From NCBI RefSeq assembly GCF_900108875.1, contig NZ_FNYJ01000011.1:2501-49521 (forward strand): a stretch of DNA of 47,021 nt, written 5' to 3'. Position 1 is the first letter of the stretch; each line of letters starts with the position of its first letter. The position numbers were made by a program, and so were the translations under genes. Shown here piece after piece: positions 16,470 through 25,600 of this stretch. The notes beneath the pieces are model-generated. The model saw only the letters and a program-made list of their open reading frames with translations, made no database searches and was not told the DNA's origin. This stretch comes from Pseudomonas sp. NFR16. Lineage in GTDB: Bacteria > Pseudomonadota > Gammaproteobacteria > Pseudomonadales > Pseudomonadaceae.

Positions 16470-17792
16470 ATGCCCATCAAACACCTGACAAGGTTACGAC
16501 GACCATTGACGGTCCTGTTGCTGGGCTCATTCATCAGTTGCTCCGCCATTGCCGACGAAACATTCATCATCGGGGTCGACACGCACCTGATGAACAAAAA
16601 CACCACCTCGGCAAAAGCCCTGCAATTGCTCGAAGCGGCGGGCGTGGATTCGGTTCGCGATGACGCCTACTGGTCCAGTGCCGAGCCCCGACGAGGGGTC
16701 ATGAGGATTGAACCATCCTGGCAGGCCTATTTGAGCAAGGCGCAAGAGCACCATTTGCGGCCCTTGCTGGTGCTCGGCTACGGCAACCCGTTTTATGACA
16801 ACTACGCCAAGCCACGAAAACCCTCGGTGCGCGATGCTTACGGCAACTATGCAAGCTTCGTCACCCGGCAACTCACCGACAGCGTGGATTTCTACGAAAT
16901 ATGGAACGAGTGGGACAAGGAAAACCCTGTCGATCCGGCCTTCGCCAAGGACTACAGCGTATTGATCGAAGAGACGTCGCGGCGCATTCGCACCAATCAG
17001 CGGCCGATGGTGATCCTTGCCGGTGCCGTCACCAGCCAGGGGATGGACCTGGGGTTTGCCGACCGGCTGGTGGAGTCAGGGATTCTCAATCATGTCGACG
17101 GCCTGTCGCTGCACCCGTATGTGCATTGTCGCTCCGACGAGCGCAACACGCCGGAAAACTGGATCGCCTGGCTGCGACGGATCAGCGAAGACCTCAAGGA
17201 CAAGAGCAGAAACAAAAGCCCGGTGCCGTTGTATCTGACGGAAATGGGCTGGCCGAGCAACGACGGACGTTGCGGCGGCGATGAAAAAACCCAGGCGGCG
17301 TTTTTGGCACGAAGCTTCTTTCTGGTCCAGACGATGCCCAATATCAAGGGCATGTGGTGGAACGGCCTGCTCAATGACGGCCCCGACGACAGCGACCCGG
17401 AGCAGAATTTCGGTCTGCTCAATCAGGACCTGAGCATCAAACAGGCGTATCTGACCCTCAAGGCCATCAGCCCTACCTTGCATCAATACCGTTACGACGC
17501 CGAAAAGAGTCGGGAAATCGATTCGCAATACCTGCTGCGTTTCGCCAAGGGTTCAGAGCAGATCATCGTGGCCTGGACCGCCGGCCTGCCCCGATCGATC
17601 AAGGTCGAAGCCAGCAGCGTGCTGCACGGCAACGTGCAATACCTGGACACCCGCCAGCCGCAAAGCGGCGTGGTGGACAGCGGCATCCCGTGGAACTGCA
17701 ACGAGGGGCGTTGCTCGGCACAAGTGCCGATCGACGACTTCCCGAAAATAATCAGCCTGGGCACCCGCCCGGCACTGTTCGCCTTGCCCTGA
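16470..17792 (+). CDS. Secreted GH39-like glycoside hydrolase, PslG-like
   Basis: A 440-residue protein with an N-terminal signal peptide (basic MPIKHLTRLRR, hydrophobic core, probable cleavage after about residue 28). The catalytic TIM barrel shows the acid/base Glu147 in YEIWNEWD and the nucleophile Glu258 in YLTEMGWPS, as in GH39 and related clan GH-A enzymes. Size and position in an exopolysaccharide operon match PslG of P. aeruginosa (442 aa), a periplasmic endoglycosidase. It probably trims or releases polymer in the periplasm. The ATG at 16470 is preferred over an upstream TTG at 16458. The linkage cut is unknown. Confidence 0.85.
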   Translation: MPIKHLTRLRRPLTVLLLGSFISCSAIADETFIIGVDTHLMNKNTTSAKALQLLEAAGVDSVRDDAYWSSAEPRRGVMRIEPSWQAYLSKAQEHHLRPLLVLGYGNPFYDNYAKPRKPSVRDAYGNYASFVTRQLTDSVDFYEIWNEWDKENPVDPAFAKDYSVLIEETSRRIRTNQRPMVILAGAVTSQGMDLGFADRLVESGILNHVDGLSLHPYVHCRSDERNTPENWIAWLRRISEDLKDKSRNKSPVPLYLTEMGWPSNDGRCGGDEKTQAAFLARSFFLVQTMPNIKGMWWNGLLNDGPDDSDPEQNFGLLNQDLSIKQAYLTLKAISPTLHQYRYDAEKSREIDSQYLLRFAKGSEQIIVAWTAGLPRSIKVEASSVLHGNVQYLDTRQPQSGVVDSGIPWNCNEGRCSAQVPIDDFPKIISLGTRPALFALP

Positions 17793-17896
17793 TCTCGCTT
17801 CACCGATTTGCGGTCCGCAGCAGAGAGCACCGGTTCATTCGCCGTGCTCCCGGACCTTGTGCACGAGCCCTTCACCTCTTCAACAGGTCGACCACA

Positions 17897-19018
17897 ATGA
17901 TTGTGATCAATGCACGCTTTCTTACACAGGAACTGCGCGGCGTCCAGCGCTTCGCGGAACAGACCTGTCTGGCGCTCAGGCAACTGCGGGACGACGTGGT
18001 ATTCGTCGCGCCGCATGGCATCAAAATGCACGACACGGCGCGCGTCCTGGACGTGCAATGCATCGGTCGGAACAGCGGCCATCTGTGGGAACAGGTGGAC
18101 CTGCCGCTGTACCTGCGTCGCCACGGCAACCCGCTGCTGGTGTCACTGTGCAGCACAGCGCCGTTGTTCTACGGCAACCAGATTGCGACCCACCATGACG
18201 TCACGTACGTCCGTCACCCGGAAAGCTACACCCGCACGTTTCGCCTGCTGTACCGGACCATGACGCCGATCATGTTGTCGCGGATCAAGGCGCTGATCAC
18301 GGTCAGCAACTTCTCCAGAGGCGAGATCGCGCAGTTCTACAACTACCCGGAAAAGAAAATCTTCGTGGTGCCGAACGCCGTGAGCGAGGCGTTCCAGCCC
18401 GGGCCGCCGCTCAAGGATAAACAGGAGTATCTGCTGGCGGTGTCCTCGCCCAGCGCGCACAAGAACTTCAGCCGCATGATCCAGGCGTTCCTGATGCTGC
18501 GCAATCACGACGATCTGCAGCTACACATCGTCGGCGGCGCCAGCGACATCTTCTCCGATGACAACCTGCAACGCCTGGCCAGTCGCGATCCGCGTATCCG
18601 CTTCCTCGGACGTCTGAGCGATGACCAGTTGATCAGCGAATACCAGGGCGCCACCGCGTTCGTGTTCCCGTCGCTTTACGAAGGATTCGGCATACCGCCC
18701 CTTGAAGCGCAAGCCTGTGGTTGCCCGGTCCTGGCGGCCAATGCGGCCTCGATTCCCGAAGTGCTGCAAGCCAGCGCCCTGTATTTCGATCCGCTGGACG
18801 TCAGCCACATGGCCGCCGCCATGGAACGCATTCTCACGGATCTGCCGCTGCGCCAGTCACTGCGTCGCCGAGGCCTGAACAACGTGACGCGGTTTTCCTG
18901 GGATGAATCGGCACGTCGTGTTTCCCAGCGCATCGATGCCTTGCTGAGCCAGTCTCGCGACCGCCGCAGCAGTACGAGCAGTGACGCTCTGCGTCGTGAA
19001 TCTTCCAGCAAGCTTTGA
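17897..19018 (+). CDS. Family 4 glycosyltransferase
   Basis: A 373-residue GT-B enzyme. The N-terminus (MIVINARFLTQELRGVQRFA) and the donor domain (PSLYEGFGIPPLEAQACGCP) are typical of mannosyl- and rhamnosyl-transferases of GT4; the Glu residues of EGFGIPPLEA bind the nucleotide sugar. The ATG at 17897 starts the first Rossmann strand; the frame continues upstream to 17690 but overlaps the hydrolase gene. It ends nine bases before the acyltransferase. Confidence 0.9.
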   Translation: MIVINARFLTQELRGVQRFAEQTCLALRQLRDDVVFVAPHGIKMHDTARVLDVQCIGRNSGHLWEQVDLPLYLRRHGNPLLVSLCSTAPLFYGNQIATHHDVTYVRHPESYTRTFRLLYRTMTPIMLSRIKALITVSNFSRGEIAQFYNYPEKKIFVVPNAVSEAFQPGPPLKDKQEYLLAVSSPSAHKNFSRMIQAFLMLRNHDDLQLHIVGGASDIFSDDNLQRLASRDPRIRFLGRLSDDQLISEYQGATAFVFPSLYEGFGIPPLEAQACGCPVLAANAASIPEVLQASALYFDPLDVSHMAAAMERILTDLPLRQSLRRRGLNNVTRFSWDESARRVSQRIDALLSQSRDRRSSTSSDALRRESSSKL

Positions 19019-19027
19019 GGCACGCCC

Positions 19028-20068
19028 ATGAATCGCCTGGCTTATCTCGATGCGCTACGCGGCATCGCCGCCTTGTTGGTGGTCTTCACCCATTTGTTCG
19101 TGCCGGTCGTTAACCACGTCTGGGTGTTCGACAACCTGATCGATCCCGGAAAACTGGGCGTGCTGTGGTTTTTCATGATCAGCGGCGTGGTGATTCCGTA
19201 CAGCCTCAAGCCGGTTGCGGACGGCGCCCAGCGGTTTCTGATCTCGCGCTTCATGCGCTTGTACCCGGCCTACTGGCTTTCACTTTTACTGTTTGTGTTG
19301 ATGCTCAAACTCAGCGGGGCGACGTTGCCGTCCTGGCCGCAGATCGTGGCGAACCTGACGATGGTACAGGCGGCACTGGGCTTTGATGATGTCGTCGGGC
19401 TGTACTGGACGCTGTTCATCGAGCTGGTGTTTTACGCACTGTGCCTGGCGCTTTTTCTGGCCGGCAAGCTGTACGACCTGGTGTTTCGCGCGCGCTGCTC
19501 GCTGGCGTTTCTGCTGCTGGGTCTGGCGATGGCCGCGGTGCGCGAAGTGACCGAACGCAAGCTGCCGGTGGCCTTGCCGCTGGCCTTGTCGCTGATGTTT
19601 TTCGGCTCAGTCTGGCGCCAGTGGCTGCTCGCCGAACACAGCCCGGCGCTGACCCGACAGCTGAAAATGCTTTTGATCGGATTCGCGGTGTTGCTGCCGC
19701 CAACCCTGATCATGGCTTACAACAGAGACATGGGCGCCGGGGAAACCTGGGGCCGCTATTGCTTCACCTACGCCGTGGCCATCAGCAGTTTTCTGTTGCT
19801 GACCCGCAGCGTGCGCCTGGACCACCCCGCGCTGGTGTGGTTGGGCGCGGTGAGTTACTCGCTGTACCTGCTGCATCCATCGATGGGCATGCTCAGTGAA
19901 TTACTGCTGGGCAAGACCGGAGCGTCGGCGCTGGTGATCGCGCTGTGCGCCACGCTGTTGACACTGGGCGCCGCTCACCTGTGCTTTCGCTATATCGAAC
20001 ATCCCTTCATCCAGCTTGGAAAACGCCTCAACAATCGCAAAGCCAAGACGCAGCCGATCAGCGTCTGA
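19028..20068 (+). CDS. Acyltransferase family 3 (membrane O-acyltransferase), PslL-like
   Basis: A 346-residue protein with about ten transmembrane helices. The N-terminal YLDALRGIAALLVVFTHLF carries the R/H pair typical of the acyltransferase 3 (OafA/NodX/WcaJ-unrelated) family. Such enzymes add acetyl or succinyl groups to polysaccharide repeat units at the periplasmic face; in the Psl locus the corresponding gene is pslL. It is the only multi-helix membrane protein in the operon apart from the flippase and the priming transferase, and it is not a Wzy polymerase by sequence. Confidence 0.88.
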   Translation: MNRLAYLDALRGIAALLVVFTHLFVPVVNHVWVFDNLIDPGKLGVLWFFMISGVVIPYSLKPVADGAQRFLISRFMRLYPAYWLSLLLFVLMLKLSGATLPSWPQIVANLTMVQAALGFDDVVGLYWTLFIELVFYALCLALFLAGKLYDLVFRARCSLAFLLLGLAMAAVREVTERKLPVALPLALSLMFFGSVWRQWLLAEHSPALTRQLKMLLIGFAVLLPPTLIMAYNRDMGAGETWGRYCFTYAVAISSFLLLTRSVRLDHPALVWLGAVSYSLYLLHPSMGMLSELLLGKTGASALVIALCATLLTLGAAHLCFRYIEHPFIQLGKRLNNRKAKTQPISV

Positions 20069-20167
20069 AGTAGCGCCTGCGCAAATGGAAAGGCTTTGAG
20101 AACACCCCTGCGAGCTTCGCTCGATGTGCCGGGTTTCCTTCAGCCGTTAATGCAGAGAAGAATTCCA

Positions 20168-21391
20168 ATGAAAATAGCAATCGTCCACGACTGGCTGGTG
20201 ACGTATGCCGGTGCCGAAAGGGTTTTGGCATCGTTGATCAAAATCTGGCCCGAGGCGGATCTGTTCTCCGTCATCGACTTCCTCAGCGATCAGGACCGCG
20301 CGCAACTGGGCGGCAAGGTCGCCAAGACCACCTTCATTCAGCGCCTGCCCAAGGCACGCACCAAATATCAGCGCTACCTGCCCCTGATGCCGATGGCCAT
20401 CGAGCAACTGGACCTTTCCGGTTACGACCTGATCATCAGCAGCAGCCACGCCGTGGCCAAAGGCGTGCTGTGCGGGCCTGACCAGCTGCACATCAGCTAC
20501 GTGCATTCGCCGATCCGCTATGCCTGGGATCTGCAGCATCAATACCTCAAAGAGGCCAACATGAGCATGGGCTTCAAAGGCAAGGTCGCGCGGATGATCC
20601 TGCACTACATGCGCATGTGGGATCAGCGCACCGCCGCCGGCGTCGATGACTTCATCGCCAACTCGCACTTCATCGGCGCGCGCATCACCAAGTCTTATCG
20701 TCGCGAATCCACCGTCATCTATCCACCTGTGGACACCCGTGGCTTCACCCTGCAGGAAGACAAGCAGGACTACTACTTCACGGCCTCGCGCATGGTCCCG
20801 TACAAGCGCATGCCGATGATCATCGAAGCCTTCGCAGCCATGCCGGACAAGCGTCTGGTGGTGGTCGGCGAAGGCCCGGAAATGGAAAAAGCCAAAGCCG
20901 TCGCCGCCCATGCGCCGAATGTCACGCTGCTGGGTTTTCAGCCGTTCGCGGTGCTGCAGCAGCACATGAGCAATGCCAAGGCGTTCGTATTCGCAGCCGA
21001 AGAAGACTTCGGCATCAGCCCGGTAGAAGCGCAAGCCTGCGGCACGCCGGTCATTGCCTTCGGCAAGGGTGGCGTGCTGGAAACCGTCTGCGGCCTGGAC
21101 CATCCGCAACCGACTGGCGTGTTCTATCCGGAACAGACCGTGCCCTCGCTGATGGCCGCCATCGAGACCTTCGAGGCCAACCGCTCGCGCATCACCGCTC
21201 AGGCGTGCCGGGCCAATGCCGAACGGTTCAGCGAAGCGCGCTTCGAGCTCGAAATGCGCCAGTTCGTCGAAGTGCGCCTGGCCGCGGCGCGCCAGCCCCG
21301 TCATCCGGTGCCGATCCGGACCATTCAGATCAGCCCCGCGCTGGTCGCCAACGAACTCTCCGCCCGCGTTGTTCCGATCAAATCCGTCTGA
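20168..21391 (+). CDS. Family 4 glycosyltransferase
   Basis: A 407-residue GT-B enzyme. MKIAIVHDWLVTYAGAERVL is typical of GT4 transferases of the WbaZ and mannosyl type, and FAAEEDFGISPVEAQACGTP carries the EX7E donor-binding motif. The start at 20168 gives the normal N-terminus; an in-frame TTG/ATG region reaches back to 20096 but lacks homology. A 99-base gap precedes it and 13 bases separate it from the priming transferase gene. Confidence 0.9.
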   Translation: MKIAIVHDWLVTYAGAERVLASLIKIWPEADLFSVIDFLSDQDRAQLGGKVAKTTFIQRLPKARTKYQRYLPLMPMAIEQLDLSGYDLIISSSHAVAKGVLCGPDQLHISYVHSPIRYAWDLQHQYLKEANMSMGFKGKVARMILHYMRMWDQRTAAGVDDFIANSHFIGARITKSYRRESTVIYPPVDTRGFTLQEDKQDYYFTASRMVPYKRMPMIIEAFAAMPDKRLVVVGEGPEMEKAKAVAAHAPNVTLLGFQPFAVLQQHMSNAKAFVFAAEEDFGISPVEAQACGTPVIAFGKGGVLETVCGLDHPQPTGVFYPEQTVPSLMAAIETFEANRSRITAQACRANAERFSEARFELEMRQFVEVRLAAARQPRHPVPIRTIQISPALVANELSARVVPIKSV

Positions 21392-21404
21392 GCGAGCCTT
21401 GAAC

Positions 21405-22817
21405 ATGAGCACACCATTACGCGGCATCCTGCACGCTCATCAGTCATCGCTGTCCGTTGCCCATCGCCTGCTGGATCTGGCGGTCATCGCCGTCGGCGGT
21501 TATGGCATCAATGTGTTGACCGGCGTGCCGATGGGCACTGAAGCCTGGATGCAGATCCTGCTGGCGACCGTGGCGTTTCACTGGCTGGCGGAATACCACC
21601 AGTTGTACGGCTCCTGGCGCGGGGAACGCATCCTGCGCGAGGTGCTGAAGGTGGCCAATTACTGGGGCCTGGCGTTCGTCCTGCTGCTGTTCGTCGATTA
21701 CATGCTGCTGCAACCGGACGACCTCGCCAATGACAGTCAGATGGCATGGTTCGCTACGGTGCTGGTTGGGCTGTGCGGGTATCGGCTGGCGATTCGCAGC
21801 CTGCTTCATGCGCTGCGCAGCCACGGTTTCAACACCCGCCGCGTGGCGGTGGTGGGCACCGGGCACTGCGGCGAGCGTCTGGCGATGTCGATCGAAAGCG
21901 CGCCGTGGATGGGCCTGAATCTGCTGGGCTTTTACGACGAGTCGCCGGAGCAGATGGACCTGGCGCGCATCGGTCGGCGCATTCCGGTGCTCGGCGATCT
22001 GGATCAACTGATTCAGGACGCCCGCGACGGCAAGATCGACAAGGTCTACATCACCCTCACGCTGGGCGCCCAGGCCCGGTTGCAGGAACTGATCAAAGGC
22101 CTGAGCGACACCACGGCGTCGGTGTACGTGATCCCGGATGTGTTCATGTTCGAGTTGTTGCATGCGCGCAGCGAAAGCATCAACGGCTTGCCCAGCATCA
22201 GCATTTTCGACTCGCCCATGGACGGCGCCTGGAGCATGGTCAAACGCATCGAAGACATCGTGTTGTCGAGCGTGATCCTGACCATGATCGCCCTGCCGCT
22301 GATGCTCATCGCCCTGGCGATCAAGCTCACATCGCCCGGCCCGGTGCTGTTCCGACAGCGTCGCTACGGGCTGGACGGACGACCGATCATGGTCTGGAAA
22401 TTTCGCAGCATGAGCGTGCAGGAAAACGGCGACGTGGTGACGCAGGCCACTCGTAATGACAGTCGCATCACGCCGCTGGGGGCTTTTCTGCGACGCACCT
22501 CGCTCGACGAACTGCCGCAGTTCTTCAACGTGCTGCGCGGCGATATGTCGATCGTCGGCCCGCGCCCGCATGCCGTGGCGCACAACGAGCAATACCGCAA
22601 GCAAGTGTCCGGCTACATGTTGCGACACAAGGTCAAGCCGGGCATCACCGGCTGGGCGCAGATCAACGGCTGGCGTGGCGAAACCGACACGCTGGACAAG
22701 ATGCAAAAGCGCGTGGAATTCGACCTGCAGTACATCGAGCACTGGTCGGTCTGGCTGGACATGAAAATCATCCTGCTGACGCTCTTCAAAGGCTTCGTCA
22801 ACAAGAACGCTTTCTGA
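21405..22817 (+). CDS. wcaJ: Undecaprenyl-phosphate glucose phosphotransferase (WcaJ/PslA-like)
   Basis: A 470-residue polyisoprenyl-phosphate hexose-1-phosphate transferase. Four N-terminal membrane helices and a Rossmann-like CoA-binding-type domain (RRVAVVGTGHCGERLA) precede a fifth hydrophobic re-entrant segment and the catalytic domain. Conserved catalytic motifs are VWKFRSM, RRTSLDELPQFFNVLRGDMS, VGPRP and KPGITGWAQINGWRGE. It starts repeat-unit assembly by transferring glucose-1-phosphate to undecaprenyl phosphate. Homologous to E. coli WcaJ (464 aa) and PslA. Confidence 0.95.
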   Translation: MSTPLRGILHAHQSSLSVAHRLLDLAVIAVGGYGINVLTGVPMGTEAWMQILLATVAFHWLAEYHQLYGSWRGERILREVLKVANYWGLAFVLLLFVDYMLLQPDDLANDSQMAWFATVLVGLCGYRLAIRSLLHALRSHGFNTRRVAVVGTGHCGERLAMSIESAPWMGLNLLGFYDESPEQMDLARIGRRIPVLGDLDQLIQDARDGKIDKVYITLTLGAQARLQELIKGLSDTTASVYVIPDVFMFELLHARSESINGLPSISIFDSPMDGAWSMVKRIEDIVLSSVILTMIALPLMLIALAIKLTSPGPVLFRQRRYGLDGRPIMVWKFRSMSVQENGDVVTQATRNDSRITPLGAFLRRTSLDELPQFFNVLRGDMSIVGPRPHAVAHNEQYRKQVSGYMLRHKVKPGITGWAQINGWRGETDTLDKMQKRVEFDLQYIEHWSVWLDMKIILLTLFKGFVNKNAF

Positions 22818-22978
22818 ATAACGACATCTGCCAATGAAAAAAGACCGGGCCGGAGACGCTCGGCAGGAGGTGCATGGGTGTGTGAAAGAAGTTAATCCGC
22901 TGTTCGGTGTTGGTAAGGGATGCAACGAAATCACTGCGGTGCCAGTACGCACCTATTAGGATTAGAAGGAACATTCAT

Positions 22979-24061
22979 ATGAAAGTAACGTTAGCGGTAG
23001 TGCTGCTTTCCAGTCTCATTTTGCAAGGCTGCGCATTCGCCCCGGGTCAATACATGTCGCTCAGTGATGTCACGGACAAGGATCCGGACGGTCCGGATGT
23101 CACACTGGTCAATATCACGCCGACCACCCTTGCCCAGCAAGAGAAAAACGCCGCCGCGACGGCAAGACCCATCGCCCCTGAGTTGTTCACCTACAGGCCT
23201 TCGGAGTACATCGTCGGCCCTGGCGACACCCTGCTGGTGACAGTGTTCGAACACCCTGAACTGACCGCCCCCGGCTCGCAGGACCAGCTCGACGCCAACA
23301 GCCGCGAGGTACTGAACGACGGTACTGTGTTCTTCCCGTATGTGGGCCGCGTTCAGGCAGCGGGCAAGACCGTCGCCGAGATTCGCGAGCAACTGCGCAT
23401 GGGCTTGCTGCCCCAGTACACCGAGGTCAAGGTCGACGTCAAAGTGCTGCGTTACAACAGCCGCCGCGTCTTGCTGTCCGGCTCGTTCAAGACCCCCGGC
23501 CCGCAACCGATCACCAACATTCCGCTGACACTGGTGCAGGCTATCAGCCAGGCCGGGCTCGATCTGACTGACGCCAACCTGGCCGGACTGACCCTGCGTC
23601 GCGATGGCAAGGATTACGTCATCGACGTCGACGCGCTCAACCGCAAGGACTCGCAGCTGAGCAAGATTTACCTCAAGGACGGCGACTACTTGCACCTGAA
23701 CAGCAACTCGAAGAACAAGATCTACGTGCTCGGCGAGGTTCAGCGTCCGCAAGTGATTTCCTTCAGCACCACCAGCGTCACCCTGCTCGAAGCGCTCGGC
23801 ACCTCGGGCGGTCTGAGCCCGGACGCGGCTGATGGCGAAGCGGTGTATGTGATCCGCGCGATGGAGGGTAACCGCGCCGCCACGGTGTATCACCTGAATG
23901 CCAAGAAGCCGACCAGTTATGCGCTGGCCAAGGGTTTCGAGCTGGCGGCGCAGGACGTGGTCTTCGTCGGCCCTGCGAACATCACTCGCTGGAGCCGTTA
24001 CGTGAGCCAACTGCTGGGTTCGAACAACCTCATCCAGACCGGTGCCATGTTCCGGAACTGA
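22979..24061 (+). CDS. wza: Wza outer-membrane polysaccharide export lipoprotein
   Basis: A 360-residue lipoprotein with lipobox SLILQGC (Cys17), a polysaccharide export (PES) domain beginning YIVGPGDTLLVTVFEHPEL, and two SLBB domains (RRVLLSGSFKTPGP and KIYVLGEVQRPQVI). The C-terminal WSRYVSQLLG is the amphipathic helix that forms the outer-membrane channel. Length agrees with E. coli Wza (379 aa). It works with Wzc as a trans-envelope conduit. Unusually it is the last gene of the operon, away from wzb-wzc, after a 161-base gap. AAGGA precedes the ATG. Confidence 0.95.
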   Translation: MKVTLAVVLLSSLILQGCAFAPGQYMSLSDVTDKDPDGPDVTLVNITPTTLAQQEKNAAATARPIAPELFTYRPSEYIVGPGDTLLVTVFEHPELTAPGSQDQLDANSREVLNDGTVFFPYVGRVQAAGKTVAEIREQLRMGLLPQYTEVKVDVKVLRYNSRRVLLSGSFKTPGPQPITNIPLTLVQAISQAGLDLTDANLAGLTLRRDGKDYVIDVDALNRKDSQLSKIYLKDGDYLHLNSNSKNKIYVLGEVQRPQVISFSTTSVTLLEALGTSGGLSPDAADGEAVYVIRAMEGNRAATVYHLNAKKPTSYALAKGFELAAQDVVFVGPANITRWSRYVSQLLGSNNLIQTGAMFRN

Positions 24062-24104
24062 CGCCGGCCGCAAGCTTCATGCGGACAGCTGAAAGCAAAA
24101 ACAC

Positions 24105-24139
24105 AATCCTCGCAGCGGCCGGCTGCGGGGATTTTTTTT
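24105..24139 (+). terminator. Strong rho-independent terminator of the EPS operon
   Basis: A 12-bp stem (AATCCTCGCAGC with GCTGCGGGGATT, one G-U pair) closes a short GGCCG loop and runs into a tract of eight T. It lies 43 bases after the wza stop and ends the polysaccharide transcription unit. Confidence 0.93.
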
Positions 24140-24457
24140 GCCCGGCATCCGGCAATCGAATTCGCTCGGGCGCGGAAAAGCATCAGGCCTGGCCTGCGCG
24201 CAATCGCCGTTCAAGTGTTGCCCACGCAACAGTCGATCAACAGATACCCCGTTACAGGTCAGCTCGGCCGGCTTGAGCACGCTGCGCGAATTCAGGCGCG
24301 ACACCCGGTTTCGCAGGCCGTCGGATACATTGATGACGCTGGCACGCATGCTGCTTTGAAGCTGTCATAAGGGTCTATCCGCCCCATCACCATCGCGTTA
24401 CTCGCGGCCTGCACGGTGCTGATGCACCTCGGGTGACTGACCCCAAGGAATCAAGGC
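24140..24457. other. Intergenic region between EPS terminator and ssuE
   Basis: About 318 bases with no supported gene. A minus-strand open frame crosses it, but it has no recognisable domain and no ribosome binding site. It must hold the ssuE promoter, which I could not place. Confidence 0.5.
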
Positions 24458-25039
24458 ATGTTGGTAGTTTCAATTTCAGGCAGTCCTTCGACCCGCTCGC
24501 GCTCCGGTGTGGTACTCAAGCACGCCGCGCAGTGGCTCAAGGATCGCGGCGTCGATGTGAAGAGCGTGCGCATTCAGGATTTCAACGCCGAGGATCTGCT
24601 GTACGCCCGCTTCGACAGCCCCGAAGTGGTCGCCTTCATCGAGGCCGTTGCCAAGGCTGACGGCCTGCTGATCGGCACGCCGGTGTACAAGGCGTCGTTT
24701 TCCGGCGCGCTGAAAACCCTGCTCGATCTGCTGCCGGAACGCTCCCTGCACGGCAAAGTGGTACTGCCGCTGGCGACAGGCGGCAGCATCGCGCACATGC
24801 TGGCGGTGGATTACGCGCTGAAACCGGTGCTGTCCGCGCTCAAATGCCAGGAAGTGCTGCACGGCGTATTCGCCATCGACAGCCAGATCAGCTACGGCGA
24901 GAACGAACTGGGGGGAGAACTGGACGAATTGCTGACCCAGCGTCTGCACGACGGGCTTGAGCATTTTCATCTAGGGCTGCAACACCGGATGAATGCGCGC
25001 CACAAGGAAGCAGGCGGGCATTTGAAGCTGGCGTTGTAA
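24458..25039 (+). CDS. ssuE: NADPH-dependent FMN reductase SsuE
   Basis: A 193-residue flavodoxin-like reductase. MLVVSISGSPSTRSRSGVVL is the FMN phosphate-binding loop and GTPVYKASFSGALKTLLDLLP is the SsuE signature region. It supplies reduced FMN to flavin-dependent sulfonate monooxygenases, allowing use of organosulfur compounds when sulfate is short. The usual partners (ssuADCB or another monooxygenase) are not in the window, so the gene is an orphan here. AAGGA lies upstream of the ATG. Confidence 0.93.
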   Translation: MLVVSISGSPSTRSRSGVVLKHAAQWLKDRGVDVKSVRIQDFNAEDLLYARFDSPEVVAFIEAVAKADGLLIGTPVYKASFSGALKTLLDLLPERSLHGKVVLPLATGGSIAHMLAVDYALKPVLSALKCQEVLHGVFAIDSQISYGENELGGELDELLTQRLHDGLEHFHLGLQHRMNARHKEAGGHLKLAL

Positions 25040-25120
25040 GCGCTGATCGTCTACGGACGGACTCGTGAAGAGTCCTCGTCGTCTTGAAGGGTCGAACCGG
25101 GAAGTGTCGCGGCTGGCGCC

Positions 25121-25396
25121 TTAACCCTGGCGGGCCGGCGATGCCGTGCTGACTTCAGCGCTGACTTCACCCCGGTTATCGAACTCACGGGCCCGTTGCA
25201 TCTGAGGCTGCGCCATCAGCTGGGCTTTGCGAATCTGGTATTCGTCGTATGACAGACCGCGACGGTTCAAGTCTTCGAGGGCCAGCTGGTGGGTTTCCTC
25301 AGCGGTGTAAGGACGCAATTCGGGGTGATTGCCAGCGGCACAGCCTGAGAGAACGGCGGCTGAAAGCAACATGGCGAGGGCAAGAAGACGGTTCAT
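25121..25396 (-). CDS. Small hypothetical lipoprotein
   Basis: A 91-residue protein with a signal sequence and lipobox VLSGC. The mature part is polar and predicted to be mostly helical (TAEETHQLALEDLNRRGLSYDEYQIRKAQLM). GGAGG lies five bases before the ATG at 25396, which I prefer to an upstream in-frame ATG at 25408. It resembles small pseudomonad lipoproteins of unknown function. No partner is evident. Confidence 0.8.
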   Translation of the reverse strand: MNRLLALAMLLSAAVLSGCAAGNHPELRPYTAEETHQLALEDLNRRGLSYDEYQIRKAQLMAQPQMQRAREFDNRGEVSAEVSTASPARQG

Positions 25397-25561
25397 GGGA
25401 GCCTCCATTCGGCTCGTTTCTGGAATGAAGCCAAGGCTACGCCCCGGCCCTTTCCAGCAGAAATCAGTCGTCTTGATAGTCGGTATCGGCTGCGCAAACG
25501 GTTAGAACTGCTGTTCGCGCGTTCTCCTGTGATTGTCTTCTGGTTGTTCTCTGGCAGAACA

Positions 25562-25577
25562 CCCGCGTCCTTGCGGG
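25562..25577 (-). terminator. Weak hairpin after the gluconate-family permease
   Basis: CCCGC / GCGGG with a six-base loop lies about 25 bases past the permease stop on the minus strand, followed by TGTTCT. It is short and only a weak terminator candidate. Confidence 0.3.
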
Positions 25578-25600
25578 ATCTGTGACCGCAATAGAAAGGT

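Noticed and set aside
19028..20068. Possible Wzy polymerase
   Set aside because: The N-terminal YLDALRGIAALLVVFTH motif and helix pattern are those of acyltransferase family 3, not Wzy.
24077..24349. Minus-strand open frame of 90 codons after the EPS operon
   Set aside because: It runs through the wza terminator, has no ribosome binding site and no recognisable domain; a faint resemblance to a response-regulator linker is too weak to call a pseudogene.
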